A stretch of DNA of 64,000 nt from Paenibacillus pedocola (GTDB taxonomy: Bacteria; Bacillota; Bacilli; Paenibacillales; Paenibacillaceae). This document shows, piece after piece, positions 36,455 through 45,596 of this stretch. The notes below the pieces were generated by a model. That model had not been told where the DNA came from. It made no database searches and saw only the letters and a program-made list of their open reading frames with translations. The stretch lies in NCBI RefSeq assembly GCF_031599675.1, contig NZ_CP134223.1:2108001-2172000 (forward strand), read 5' to 3'. Each line of letters opens with the position of its first letter. Within the stretch, counting starts at the first letter, position 1. Made by a program: the position numbers and the translations under genes.

Positions 36455-36554
36455 CACTTTAGCGCTTAAAAGCACACACGCGTCGTAGCGAAATAGTATT
36501 TTATCATCAGCTGGACAATATTTGAGAATAAATGCCTAAAAGGGGAGCTATAAT

Positions 36555-37601
36555 ATGATCGTTATTACATCCAATCAAACACCGCAGGACCAGGTAAATG
36601 ATATTATTGCAGTTATTGAAAAAGAAGGTCTGCAGGTTCATCTTTCGCGGGGTGCGGATCATACGGTAATCGGTTTGGTTGGCGGAGTGACGCCGAAGCT
36701 TGCGGAGCATCTGCGGCAGATGAAGGGCGTAGAGAATGTCGTGAAAATCACCAAATCCTACAAGCTGGCCAGCCGTGACTTCCATCCCGAGGATACTATT
36801 ATTGATATCCGCGGTGTTAAGATCGGCGGAGAGAACCTCGTCATTATGGGCGGCCCTTGCGCCGTTGAGTCCCCTGAACAGATCGATGAAATTGCCCGGC
36901 TGGTCAAGGCTTCCGGCGGCCAGGTGCTGCGCGGCGGCGCATTCAAGCCGCGGACGGGTCCTTACAGCTTCCAGGGTGTAGGTGTAGAAGGCCTGACTAT
37001 GATGGCGGAGGCCGGCAGAAAACATGGCCTGCTTACCATCACTGAGGTAATGACTCCCGAGTATGTTGATATTTGTGCGGAACACGCTGATATTCTGCAG
37101 GTAGGCACGCGTAATATGCAGAATTTCGATCTGCTGCGCAAGCTGGGAACCTGCGGCCGCCCGGTGCTGCTCAAACGCGGTTTCAGTGCAACCTATGATG
37201 AACTGCTCAATGCGGCGGAGTACATTTTGGCCGGAGGTAACCGGGATGTTATGCTGTGCGAACGCGGCATCCGGACCTTTGAAACCTACACACGCAATAC
37301 GCTAGATCTGTCTGCTATACCTGTGCTCCAGAACCTGAGCCATCTGCCGGTTATTTCCGATCCGAGCCACGGCACAGGCCGCCGCGAATTAGTGGAGCCT
37401 ATGGCAAAAGCCTCAGTTGCTGCCGGGGCCAATGGTCTGATTATCGAAATGCATACCGATCCGGACAATTCCATGACAGGTGACGGAGTTCAATCCCTGT
37501 TCCCTGAGCAGTTTGATAAGCTGCTGAGAGATCTGGAGAAGCTTGCGCCGATCGTGGGACGTAAGTTCTCAGATTCGCTTGAAGCTGCTCCTATCGCCTA
37601 A
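36555..37601 (+). CDS. aroF: 3-deoxy-7-phosphoheptulonate synthase (DAHP synthase, type I-beta)
   Basis: This enzyme condenses phosphoenolpyruvate and erythrose 4-phosphate, the first step of the shikimate pathway. The 348-residue product has an N-terminal ferredoxin-like regulatory domain (residues ~1-70, [18 protein letters not shown]). A TIM-barrel core then contains [47 protein letters not shown] and DPSHGTGRR, with metal and substrate ligands in place. This is the plan of the Thermotoga-type enzyme and lacks the chorismate-mutase fusion of B. subtilis AroA. The ATG at 36555 follows AAAAGGGGAG. Confidence 0.95.
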   Translation: MIVITSNQTPQDQVNDIIAVIEKEGLQVHLSRGADHTVIGLVGGVTPKLAEHLRQMKGVENVVKITKSYKLASRDFHPEDTIIDIRGVKIGGENLVIMGGPCAVESPEQIDEIARLVKASGGQVLRGGAFKPRTGPYSFQGVGVEGLTMMAEAGRKHGLLTITEVMTPEYVDICAEHADILQVGTRNMQNFDLLRKLGTCGRPVLLKRGFSATYDELLNAAEYILAGGNRDVMLCERGIRTFETYTRNTLDLSAIPVLQNLSHLPVISDPSHGTGRRELVEPMAKASVAAGANGLIIEMHTDPDNSMTGDGVQSLFPEQFDKLLRDLEKLAPIVGRKFSDSLEAAPIA

Positions 37602-37630
37602 TTCAACCAGAAGAAATCGGTCTGTCTTAT

Positions 37631-37667
37631 GGTCCTCTTTGCCGCTCACGGGCGGAGGAAGAGGGCC
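37631..37667 (+). terminator. Probable terminator of aroF
   Basis: GGTCCTCTT pairs with AAGAGGGCC (one wobble), with an inner GCCGC/GGCGG stem. Only TATTTC follows, so termination may be inefficient. Confidence 0.5.
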
Positions 37668-37692
37668 TATTTCAGTTACAGCAGAAAGCATA

Positions 37693-37769
37693 TGTCACTA
37701 TTTAGGACAGGCTAAGCGTTTTTCACGAAAGCGTCAGAATATCTTACATTGTCGTCAGAAATACCTGAC
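37693..37769 (+). promoter_or_regulatory. Tandem GlnR/TnrA-like boxes upstream of glnA
   Basis: Three sites fit TGTNA-N7-TNACA imperfectly: TGTCACTATTTAGGACA (37693-37709, one mismatch), CGTCAGAATATCTTACA (37732-37748, one mismatch) and CGTCAGAAATACCTGACA (37752-37769, one base too long). The last two start 20 bases apart, two helical turns, and lie just upstream of the -35 element at 37777. This is the arrangement of GlnR sites in Bacillus glnRA. Nitrogen control of glnA is the likely function. Confidence 0.6.
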
Positions 37770-37776
37770 ATAAGCA

Positions 37777-37805
37777 TTGACGATGTTAGGTTTGAGTTTT
37801 ATAAT
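37777..37805 (+). promoter_or_regulatory. Sigma-A promoter of glnA
   Basis: TTGACG (37777-37782) and a perfect TATAAT (37800-37805) are separated by 17 bases, 80 bases before the glnA start. Confidence 0.85.
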
Positions 37806-37885
37806 GACGACAGTAAAAAAATTAAAACAAGAACATTTGATACTGTGAGCGGCCTAATGTTCGGAACTTGGGGAGGAATTAATTC

Positions 37886-39310
37886 ATGTCGGTTGAAAAA
37901 GTGTTGCAGACGATCAAGGAAAACAATATCGAGTGGGTGGATTTTCGGTTTGTAGATTTAGGTGGACGTGCTCACCATATCTCATTGCCAGCATCCGCAG
38001 TGGAAGAAGAGACATTTGTAAATGGTGTAGCTTTTGACGGTTCTTCCATCAAAGGGTTCCGCGGTATCGAAGAATCGGACATGGTTATGATGCCTGATCC
38101 AAGTACTACATACATCGATCCTTTTACAGCTCACCCGACGCTGAATGTTATGTGTGACATTTTCACACCTGACGGCGAACGTTATGAGCGCGACCCGCGC
38201 GGTATCGCAGTAAAAGCAGAAGAGTTCCTGCAAGCAAGCGGTGTGGGTACAGCAGCTTTCTTCGCACCTGAGTCCGAGTTCTTTATCTTTGACGATGTGC
38301 GCTACGAAAGCGGAATGAACAGTTCTTCCTTCTTCGTAGATTCCGAAGAAGCAGCATGGAACACAAACCGTAAAGACGAAGGCGGCAATCTTGCATTCAA
38401 AGTTGGCGTTAAAGGCGGATATGTTCCGGTAGCTCCAGTGGATTCCCAACAGGATATCCGCAGTGAAATGTGCCGTTTGCTTAGCGAAGCGGGTCTTGAA
38501 ATCGAACGCCATCACCATGAAGTGGCGACTGCAGGCCAAGCGGAAATCAACTTCCGTTTTGACACCCTGAAGAAAACAGCTGACAATCTCCTTACTTACA
38601 AATATATTGTTCAAAACACAGCACGCCAATATGGCAAAGTAGCAACTTTCATGCCTAAACCACTGTTCGGCGATAACGGTAGCGGCATGCACGTTCACCA
38701 ATCCATCTTCAACGGCAGCGAGCCTTTGTTCTACGAAAAAGGCGCATACGCAAACCTGAGTGAAATGGCATTGAACTACATCGGCGGTATCCTGTATCAT
38801 GCTCCGGCACTGATCGCACTGACTAACCCAAGCACCAACTCATTCAAACGTCTGGTTCCTGGTTATGAAGCACCAGTTAACCTGGTTTACTCCAAAGGTA
38901 ACCGCTCCGCTGCTGTCCGTATCCCGGTAGCTGCTGTAACACCTAAGGGCTGTCGTATTGAATTCCGTACTCCTGACTCCACTGCTAACCCTTACCTGGC
39001 TTTCTCGGCTATGCTGATGGCGGGTCTGGACGGAATCAAGAAGAAGATCAACCCTGAAGAAATGGGTTACGGTCCACTGGACAAGAACATCTACGAATTG
39101 TCTGATGCTGACAAAGGGAAGATCCGCAGCGTTCCAGGCAGCCTGAACGAAGCGCTTGACGCTTTGGAAGCTGACTATGAATTCCTGACTGAAGGTGGCG
39201 TCTTCACTAAAGACTTCATCGACAACTATATCGCTCTGAAACGTGGAGAAGCACAAGAGGTTGCTATCCGTGTTCATCCGCACGAATACTCCCTGTACTT
39301 TGATGTATAA
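37886..39310 (+). CDS. glnA: Glutamine synthetase, type I (beta-like)
   Basis: The enzyme makes glutamine from glutamate and ammonia with ATP. The 474-residue product carries the class I signatures VAFDGSSIKGF, FFAPESEFFIFD, VKGGYVPVAPVDS, HHHEVATAGQAEI and GDNGSGMHVHQSI. It is longer than the ~445-residue enzymes usual in Bacillus and contains the extra segment around residues 150-180. Its C-terminal part (KNIYELSDADKG and HPHEYSLYFDV) resembles E. coli GlnA, where the equivalent tyrosine (here about Tyr403) is adenylylated. The gene is monocistronic, without glnR in front, so the organism may carry a second glnA elsewhere. GGGGAGG precedes ATG 37886. Confidence 0.96.
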   Translation: MSVEKVLQTIKENNIEWVDFRFVDLGGRAHHISLPASAVEEETFVNGVAFDGSSIKGFRGIEESDMVMMPDPSTTYIDPFTAHPTLNVMCDIFTPDGERYERDPRGIAVKAEEFLQASGVGTAAFFAPESEFFIFDDVRYESGMNSSSFFVDSEEAAWNTNRKDEGGNLAFKVGVKGGYVPVAPVDSQQDIRSEMCRLLSEAGLEIERHHHEVATAGQAEINFRFDTLKKTADNLLTYKYIVQNTARQYGKVATFMPKPLFGDNGSGMHVHQSIFNGSEPLFYEKGAYANLSEMALNYIGGILYHAPALIALTNPSTNSFKRLVPGYEAPVNLVYSKGNRSAAVRIPVAAVTPKGCRIEFRTPDSTANPYLAFSAMLMAGLDGIKKKINPEEMGYGPLDKNIYELSDADKGKIRSVPGSLNEALDALEADYEFLTEGGVFTKDFIDNYIALKRGEAQEVAIRVHPHEYSLYFDV

Positions 39311-39342
39311 GATTGATTAAATCTTAAATAAGCTTTGCTTTA

Positions 39343-39372
39343 GAAGCCCCCGGGTCCCCCGGGGGCTTCTTT
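39343..39372 (+). terminator. Terminator of glnA
   Basis: GAAGCCCCCGG pairs perfectly with CCGGGGGCTTC around a short loop and is followed by TTTAT. Confidence 0.9.
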
Positions 39373-39932
39373 ATGTGCCTTTATTTGAACGCTAAAGGAC
39401 TCTGTAATGCCCTTGGTTCGATTCAGTGCGTCACAGTGGTGTTTTGGTGCAGCGGGAGAGTCCGGGCCTTAGAATTAGCCTCAGAGGCTTCTATGGCATC
39501 AGCAGTTTTACTAATAAAAGTCGTTAGCCTTTGCATGGCATACACTTTCGAAAGTTTTCGTAAATCTGGTTTTTTGCATATGTATTTAATAGAAAAATTA
39601 GTAATGGAAGCATTTATTATAATGAGAATGTAATTATTTATTCAATTATTAATCCATGATTTGATTTTGAATTCGTAATTTTGGATGCAGTTAAGGGCTG
39701 TTTCGGAAATACTTTCGGTAATTCCATACCATATTTACAATAGAAATATTTGATATAGATCGATTGCGAGCGTTGATTTATCAGTGTTTTACTCTGAGTA
39801 TTCTATCTGATCTAAAGCGGGAGTAAGAATTATCTTTACAATGATAAATAACGATGTAATAATAATACCGAAATCGGTTTCGGTATTATTGAGTACGCCA
39901 CATTAGCCTCAGCAATAGAAAGGATGAATACA
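39373..39932. other. Long AT-rich intergenic region upstream of the GH94 gene
   Basis: About 560 bases between the glnA terminator and the phosphorylase gene hold no supported gene. The open frame at 39373-39633 has no ribosome site and a composition unlike a protein. Base composition shifts to strongly AT-rich after 39540. The last 75 bases contain the palindromic operator at 39861-39890. Confidence 0.55.
39861..39890. promoter_or_regulatory. LacI-family-like operator (30-bp palindrome)
   Basis: AATAATACCGAAA and TTTCGGTATTATT are exact inverted repeats around TCGG. The core reads CGAAA-T-CG-G-TTTCG, the form of LacI/GalR-family operators with a central CG. It lies 43 bases before the GH94 start, where a repressor would block transcription. 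No LacI-type gene is adjacent. Confidence 0.65.
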
Positions 39933-42671
39933 GTGAATCAAAAGAGCACGCCTAACTGGCAGTTCACCGGGAACAACGGAGAGTTCAGCCTTGAGCACCC
40001 TGACCGGAGCAGCTTTTTATATTTTCCCTTGGTAAATGAAGGAGGAATGATGTCTTCAATCAGCCCGCAGCTTCACGGTCAGGTGACTACAGGGCATAAT
40101 ACCTTCCTGACACCGCCAATATCAGTGGAGGATTTACATAACTCCAGAGGGTCGCGTAATTTCTGGGTCTATGTAGAGGGTAAAGGAGCCTGGTCGGCGG
40201 CAGGGAATTCTGCACGCCAGCATGCACAGGCCTACTCGGATTCCGCAGATGAGTCCCTGCTGGAGGCAGGATTACTGTGGCACCGGATATCCCGGGAGAA
40301 TAGAGAGCTGGGAATTAAAGCGGATGTGACCAGCTTTGTTCCTTGCGGCACAGATCAAGTAGAACTGATGAAGATTGTACTGACGAACACAGGAACAGAG
40401 GAAATCAGAATCACCCCGACTGCAGCAATTCCGTTGTATGCACGTTCGGCAGATGATCTGCGGGATCACCGCCACGTTACTTCTCTGCTGAACCGGATAT
40501 ATACCTCAGCGTATGGTGTCGAAGTACAGCCGGCGCTTTCCTTCGACGAACGGGGCCATCGGGTTAATCATACGTCTTACGGTGTATTTGGAGCTGAGGA
40601 GGAGGGAGGACAGCCAGCCGGTTTCTTCCCTGTGCAGGAGGATTTTATCGGCGAGGGAGGCAGTCTGGATTGGCCGGAAGCGGTCGTCCTTAATGCGGAA
40701 CCGCAAATCGGGCATGGCGGCGGCATACATAAAGAGGGCTATGAAGCGCTGGGCGGATTAAGATTTGCCTCGGCAGCACTGCTGCCGGGCCAGAGCCGTT
40801 CGTATGTGGTTGTGCTGGCGATAGAGAGCGACCGGATCAACATCTCCAGGCTGATGTCCAAGTACGGCTCTTCCGCTGCTTTTGAGGCGCATCTGGAGGA
40901 GAATAAGCTCTTCTGGGCCGGTAAAGTGAATACGGTGGAATTTCACACCGCGGATGACACCGCTGACCAATGGATGAAATGGGTAACGCTGCAGCCGGTG
41001 CTCCGCAGACTGTACGGAAACTCTTTTCTGCCATACCATGATTATGGAAGAGGCGGCCGCGGCTGGCGCGATCTGTGGCAGGATTGTCTGGCTCTGCTCA
41101 TTATGGAGCCGGGCGATGTGCGCAGCCTGCTGCTGAATAATTATGCGGGTGTAAGAATCGACGGCAGTAATGCAACTATAATTGGCCAGCAGCCTGGCGA
41201 ATTCATCGCCGACCGCAACAACATTCCGCGCGTCTGGATGGACCACGGAGCCTGGCCGCTGATGACCACGATGCTCTACTTGAATCAGAGCGGTGATCTG
41301 GACTTCCTGCTGCAGGAGCAGACCTATTTCCGGGATTCCTTCATGAGCCGCTGCCGTGAGCGTGACAGCTCCTGGGAGGCAGCCGCAGGCAGCAGTCTGC
41401 GGACAGCAGCCGGGGACATTTATAAAGGGACCATCCTGGAGCATATTCTGCTGCAGAATCTGGTGCCATTCTTCAATGTGGGCGAGCATAACAATATTCT
41501 GCTGGAAGGTGCAGACTGGAATGACGGGCTGGATATGGCGGCCCAGCGCGGGGAAAGTGTTACTTTTACCGCCTTCTATGCCAGCAATCTGTATGAACTC
41601 TCTATGCTGCTGCGTACTCTGAAAGAACGCACGGGGCAGAAGACGCTGGAATTGGCTGAAGAAATGGTACTGCTGCTGGATTCAATTGGGGATGCAGTGG
41701 ATTACACTTCTGTATCCGCGAAGCTGGAACGGCTGAACCGCTTCTATGCCGCTGCGCCGAACGTGGTAAGCGGAATCCGTGCTAAACTCGACATTGAGCA
41801 GGTGGCAGGCGACCTGGCTCAAAAAGCAGAGTGGATCTTTGCCCATCTGCGCAAGAATGAGTGGGTGGCAAGCGAACATGGCGATGGCTGGTTCAACGGC
41901 TACTACAACAATGATGGAGAACGGGTGGAAGGGGAAACGGCTGAAGGTGTCCGCATGACGCTAACAGGCCAGGTATTCCCGCTACTTGGCCATGCTGCGG
42001 CACCGGAGCAGATCCCGCACATCATCGCAGCTGTGGAACGCAACCTGTATGACGAGAAAATCGGCTACCGGCTGAATTCCAATTTTGGCGGTATCCAGCA
42101 GAATTTGGGGCGGGCATTCGGATTTGCTTTTGGACATAAGGAGAACGGGGCAATGTTCAGTCATATGACCGTAATGTACGGAAATGCGCTTTATAAACGC
42201 GGATATGTGCGGGAAGGACGCAAGGTGCTGGATTCGCTGTATAACTTGAGTGCGAATTTTGAGCTTAGCCGGATATATCCCGGGGTTCCAGAGTATATCA
42301 ATGAACAGGGCAGGGGCATGTATACCTATTTGACCGGCTCAGCCAGCTGGCTTCTGCTGACAATGGTAACCGAGGTGTTTGGTGTGAAAGGGCAGCTCGG
42401 CGACTTGCGGCTTGAGCCGAAGCTCGCCAAAGAGCAGTTTGATCAGGAGGGCAAAGCGTCGATCAAGACCCTTTTTGCGGACCGCCAGCTGGAAGTCGTC
42501 TACACGTCCACAGGCAGCGCCGGATACGGAGAGTATCAAATACACTCGGTAACACTGAACGGCGCTGAGGTGACGCTTCAGCGCGTCTCAGAAGGTGTTG
42601 TGATCCCGCGCGATGTATTGAGTGCCCTGCCGGAAGGGCAGGTTCATCAGCTGCAAGTCGGGCTGGCTTAA
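39933..42671 (+). CDS. GH94 beta-glucoside phosphorylase (possibly laminaribiose phosphorylase)
   Basis: This 912-residue enzyme belongs to glycoside hydrolase family 94, which splits beta-linked glucose disaccharides or oligosaccharides with phosphate. The catalytic acid lies in EGADWNDGLDMA near residue 531. Other family features include YHDYGRGGRGWRDLWQDCL, RIDGSNATIIG, AHGAWP-like DHGAWPLMTT and GYRLNSNFGGIQ. The length (about 910) and the opening YFPLVNEGGMMSSISP fit the laminaribiose phosphorylases described from Paenibacillus better than cellobiose phosphorylases (about 810), but this is from memory and not tested. GTG 39933 is preferred, with AAAGGA eight bases upstream; an ATG at 39924 lies on that site. 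A LacI-like operator precedes it. Confidence 0.85.
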   Translation: MNQKSTPNWQFTGNNGEFSLEHPDRSSFLYFPLVNEGGMMSSISPQLHGQVTTGHNTFLTPPISVEDLHNSRGSRNFWVYVEGKGAWSAAGNSARQHAQAYSDSADESLLEAGLLWHRISRENRELGIKADVTSFVPCGTDQVELMKIVLTNTGTEEIRITPTAAIPLYARSADDLRDHRHVTSLLNRIYTSAYGVEVQPALSFDERGHRVNHTSYGVFGAEEEGGQPAGFFPVQEDFIGEGGSLDWPEAVVLNAEPQIGHGGGIHKEGYEALGGLRFASAALLPGQSRSYVVVLAIESDRINISRLMSKYGSSAAFEAHLEENKLFWAGKVNTVEFHTADDTADQWMKWVTLQPVLRRLYGNSFLPYHDYGRGGRGWRDLWQDCLALLIMEPGDVRSLLLNNYAGVRIDGSNATIIGQQPGEFIADRNNIPRVWMDHGAWPLMTTMLYLNQSGDLDFLLQEQTYFRDSFMSRCRERDSSWEAAAGSSLRTAAGDIYKGTILEHILLQNLVPFFNVGEHNNILLEGADWNDGLDMAAQRGESVTFTAFYASNLYELSMLLRTLKERTGQKTLELAEEMVLLLDSIGDAVDYTSVSAKLERLNRFYAAAPNVVSGIRAKLDIEQVAGDLAQKAEWIFAHLRKNEWVASEHGDGWFNGYYNNDGERVEGETAEGVRMTLTGQVFPLLGHAAAPEQIPHIIAAVERNLYDEKIGYRLNSNFGGIQQNLGRAFGFAFGHKENGAMFSHMTVMYGNALYKRGYVREGRKVLDSLYNLSANFELSRIYPGVPEYINEQGRGMYTYLTGSASWLLLTMVTEVFGVKGQLGDLRLEPKLAKEQFDQEGKASIKTLFADRQLEVVYTSTGSAGYGEYQIHSVTLNGAEVTLQRVSEGVVIPRDVLSALPEGQVHQLQVGLA

Positions 42672-42689
42672 GTATACAAGTTAACAGGA

Positions 42690-42728
42690 GCGCCTGTTCC
42701 GCCGGATATGGCGCTGCAGGCGCTTTTT
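42690..42728 (+). terminator. Terminator of the GH94 gene
   Basis: GCGCCTG and CAGGCGC flank a second short stem (GCC/GGC) and are followed by five T. Confidence 0.85.
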
Positions 42729-42790
42729 GAATCTGATGAAATAGTGTTATAGATATTAATCAGCTATAGAGAAAGGAAGGAGAACAACAA

Positions 42791-43675
42791 ATGTCTAACA
42801 TTCTCTCGAACGGCATTCTAACTGTAGAGATTGCAGAACCCGGAGCCTATAACGGTACCCGGTTCGACTGGACCGGATTTATAACCCAAATCACTCTGGA
42901 GGAGGGCAAACATACCTTTTGTGTTCCCGAGAGCCTGGTACCCGGGCACGGCAGCAACGGGGTTGGACTATGCAACGAGTTCGGCATTTCCCGGGCAATT
43001 GGGTATGACGAAGCAGCTGCCGGAGAATGGTTTCCTAAGCCAGGCGTAGGCCTGCTGCAAAAGCCGGATGAGGAAGCTTATGATTTTAGCCGAACCTATC
43101 CTTTAACTCCCTTCAAGATAAGCGTGGAAAGCAGCGGGCAAGAGATAACGTATACGGTTCTTCCCGAGGAGTGCCGGGGGTACAGCATGCTATTGACCAA
43201 GCGTATATCCCTGGAAGGTGACCGGCTAAATATTGACTACAGGCTGGAGAATAAAGGAACAAAGCCGCTGCATACGGAGGAATATATTCATAACTTTATA
43301 GGAATTAACGGCAGGCTCACCGGGGAAGGCTATGAACTAAGGCTGCCTGGAACAGCCGTCGTTGAGGCGCCCGAGTCCTCCTTTACGGCTGAGCTGCTGC
43401 ATACATCCGGAGACAGACTGGGCTGGAATACAGAGCCGGGACGTCCCTTCTACTGCAGGCTGGCAGGGTGGGAGAATCCGGATGCCGAATTTTTTTGGGA
43501 ACTGATTCATCATCCTAGCGGAGTTGGCATCCGTGAGAGCGGGAATTTCCGTCCGGAGCGGATGGCGCTCTGGGGTGAGCGGCATGTAATTTCACCCGAA
43601 GTTTTTGCGGATCTCAGCATTTTACCGCGTCACAGCAAGGATTGGCGCCGCAGCTATCAATTTTTCTCGTTCTGA
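42791..43675 (+). CDS. Galactose-mutarotase-like sugar-binding protein
   Basis: The 294-residue product looks like a member of the aldose-1-epimerase/galactose mutarotase superfamily. It is beta-rich throughout, with YNGTRFDWTGFITQITLE near the start, YRLENKGTKPLHTEEYIHNF in the middle and a late LIHHPSGVGIRESG. The classical epimerase catalytic His/Glu pair cannot be assigned by eye, so enzymatic activity is uncertain. It lies after the GH94 gene but behind that gene's terminator, with its own GAAAGGAAGGAG site, so coexpression is not guaranteed. A role in processing the sugar released by the phosphorylase is conceivable. Confidence 0.7.
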   Translation: MSNILSNGILTVEIAEPGAYNGTRFDWTGFITQITLEEGKHTFCVPESLVPGHGSNGVGLCNEFGISRAIGYDEAAAGEWFPKPGVGLLQKPDEEAYDFSRTYPLTPFKISVESSGQEITYTVLPEECRGYSMLLTKRISLEGDRLNIDYRLENKGTKPLHTEEYIHNFIGINGRLTGEGYELRLPGTAVVEAPESSFTAELLHTSGDRLGWNTEPGRPFYCRLAGWENPDAEFFWELIHHPSGVGIRESGNFRPERMALWGERHVISPEVFADLSILPRHSKDWRRSYQFFSF

Positions 43676-43771
43676 GATGCAGTGATCTTACGTTCTATGT
43701 GAATAATTATACTTGCTGGCGTGTTAGAATGCTGCTATCATATCGATATCCATATTCGTAGGAGAGAAAGG

Positions 43772-44872
43772 GTGGGGAGCAATTTGAGCAAGAGAGCATA
43801 CAATTTTAATGCAGGTCCGGCGGCGCTGCCGCTTGAAGTATTGGAACGCGCACAAACGGAGTTTGTAGAATTCCGCGAAAGCGGAATGTCCATTATGGAG
43901 ATGTCGCACCGCGGGGCAATATACGAATCCGTGCATAATGAAGCACAGGAGCGTCTGTTGTCACTGCTCGGTAATCCGGAGGGCTATAAGGTATTGTTCG
44001 TTCAAGGCGGAGCAAGCACGCAGTTCGCTATGATCCCGATGAACCTCATCTCCAGCGGCCAGGTCGGCAGCTATGTTATGACAGGAAGCTGGGCGGATAA
44101 AGCGCTCAAGGAAGCCAAACTGCTGGGTGGCGGACATGTTGCCGCATCCTCAGAGGACAAGAAGTTCCTGGCGATTCCGGAGCTCAGCAGCATCAAGCCG
44201 GCCGACAATGCGGCATACCTGCACATCACATCCAATGAGACGATTGAAGGAACACAATATGCAGAGTATCCGGATACGGGTTCCATTCCGCTGATCGCGG
44301 ACATGTCGAGCGATATTCTGAGCCGTTCGTTTGATGTCAGCAAATTCGGACTGATCTATGCCGGTGCTCAAAAAAATCTCGGGCCTTCGGGGGTAACTGT
44401 TGTAATCGCCAAGGAAGAGCTGATTGCCAAATCACCTTCGAACATTCCGACGATTCTGCGGTATGACACGCATTACAAAAACAACTCTCTGTACAATACG
44501 CCGCCATCCTTTTCTGTATATATGGTTAATGAAGTGTTAAAATGGATCGAGGAGCAGGGCGGGCTTGCCGGCATCGAATCCAAAAACCGTGACAAAGCCG
44601 GTCTGCTGTATGACCATATCGACGGCAGCGACGGTTTCTACCGCGGGGTTGCGGAAGCAGGCAGCCGTTCAATTATGAACGTTACCTTCCGGATGCAGTC
44701 GGAAGAGCTGGAGAAGCAATTCGTTAAGGCTGCTGAGCAAGAAGGTTTTGTCGGTCTGAAGGGCCACCGCAGCGTTGGAGGCTTGCGTGCTTCCATCTAT
44801 AATGCTGTTCCTTATGAGAGCGTCAAGGCACTTGCTGATTTCATGAATCATTTCCGGCAAACTCAAGGCTAA
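43772..44872 (+). CDS. serC: Phosphoserine aminotransferase
   Basis: SerC makes phosphoserine from phosphohydroxypyruvate and glutamate in serine synthesis, and also acts in pyridoxal phosphate synthesis in some bacteria. The 366-residue product has RAYNFNAGPAALPLEVLERA near the start, ESGMSIMEMSHRG, VLFVQGGASTQFAMIPMNL and the PLP-lysine segment YAGAQKNLGPSGVTVV near residue 202. No ATG fits: GTG 43772 (GGAGAG about six bases upstream) or TTG 43784 (GGGGAG four bases upstream) are the possible starts, and I chose the GTG. A terminator follows. Confidence 0.93.
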   Translation: MGSNLSKRAYNFNAGPAALPLEVLERAQTEFVEFRESGMSIMEMSHRGAIYESVHNEAQERLLSLLGNPEGYKVLFVQGGASTQFAMIPMNLISSGQVGSYVMTGSWADKALKEAKLLGGGHVAASSEDKKFLAIPELSSIKPADNAAYLHITSNETIEGTQYAEYPDTGSIPLIADMSSDILSRSFDVSKFGLIYAGAQKNLGPSGVTVVIAKEELIAKSPSNIPTILRYDTHYKNNSLYNTPPSFSVYMVNEVLKWIEEQGGLAGIESKNRDKAGLLYDHIDGSDGFYRGVAEAGSRSIMNVTFRMQSEELEKQFVKAAEQEGFVGLKGHRSVGGLRASIYNAVPYESVKALADFMNHFRQTQG

Positions 44873-44889
44873 TGAATGAAATTCCCGGA

Positions 44890-44915
44890 CCTTCCGCCAG
44901 CAGGCGGGAGGTTTT
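44890..44915 (+). terminator. Terminator of serC
   Basis: CCTTCCGCC pairs with GGCGGGAGG around AGCA (one wobble) and is followed by TTTTCT. Confidence 0.8.
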
Positions 44916-45007
44916 CTGCTTGTACGGGCCTGCCCCTCAGCTTAGAATGAAAGGTACTTTACACCACATCAAAGGGCTGGTAAGCCTACAGAGAGGAACA
45001 TTCCAAT

Positions 45008-45472
45008 ATGGCATTACACATTGTGCTGGTTGAACCGGAAATTCCGGCAAATACAGGTAATATTGCCCGTACCTGTGCAGCCACAGGCACCCATCTCCAC
45101 CTGGTCCGCCCGCTGGGCTTCCGGACCGACGACGCAACCTTGAAACGGGCAGGGCTTGATTACTGGCATGCCGTCACAATCGAATATCATGATTCGTTTG
45201 CGGAAGTGCAGGAAAAGTATAGCGGGGGACGCTTTTTCTATGCCACGACAAAGGCGCAGAAGCGCTACACGGATTTTGCTTTCCGGGACGGGGATTTTTT
45301 CGTATTCGGGAAGGAAACCAAGGGGTTGCCGCCCGAAATTATCGAAGCCGGCAAGGAAACCGCTATGCGGATGCCGATGGGAGAAGCTGTGAGATCGTTG
45401 AATTTATCCAATTCCGCAGCGATTATTGTTTACGAAGCCCTGCGTCAAATGGATTTTCCGCAACTTTTCTAA
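45008..45472 (+). CDS. trmL: tRNA (cytidine/uridine-34-2'-O)-methyltransferase TrmL
   Basis: This SPOUT-class enzyme methylates the wobble base of tRNA-Leu isoacceptors. The 154-residue protein is full length and shows HIVLVEPEIPANTGNIARTC at the start, FFVFGKETKGLP (knot region) and MPMGEAVRSLNLSNSAAII near the end, where the SAM-binding trefoil knot lies. The ATG at 45008 has AGAGAGGA upstream. It stands alone between serC and the AbrB-like gene. Confidence 0.95.
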   Translation: MALHIVLVEPEIPANTGNIARTCAATGTHLHLVRPLGFRTDDATLKRAGLDYWHAVTIEYHDSFAEVQEKYSGGRFFYATTKAQKRYTDFAFRDGDFFVFGKETKGLPPEIIEAGKETAMRMPMGEAVRSLNLSNSAAIIVYEALRQMDFPQLF

Positions 45473-45596
45473 AAGTAGACATGTTTTTTTGTTTTTTTCA
45501 GCAGGATTCGACAATAAAATAACGAAATAGAAGAATACTGCCGAAATAAGTAGTGACTACTAATTATTTGTTGAACAGGAGAGGTGTACGTTAGAT

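Noticed and set aside
39373..39633. 86-codon open frame after the glnA terminator
   Set aside because: No ribosome site, it begins inside the terminator tail, and its composition is unlike a protein.
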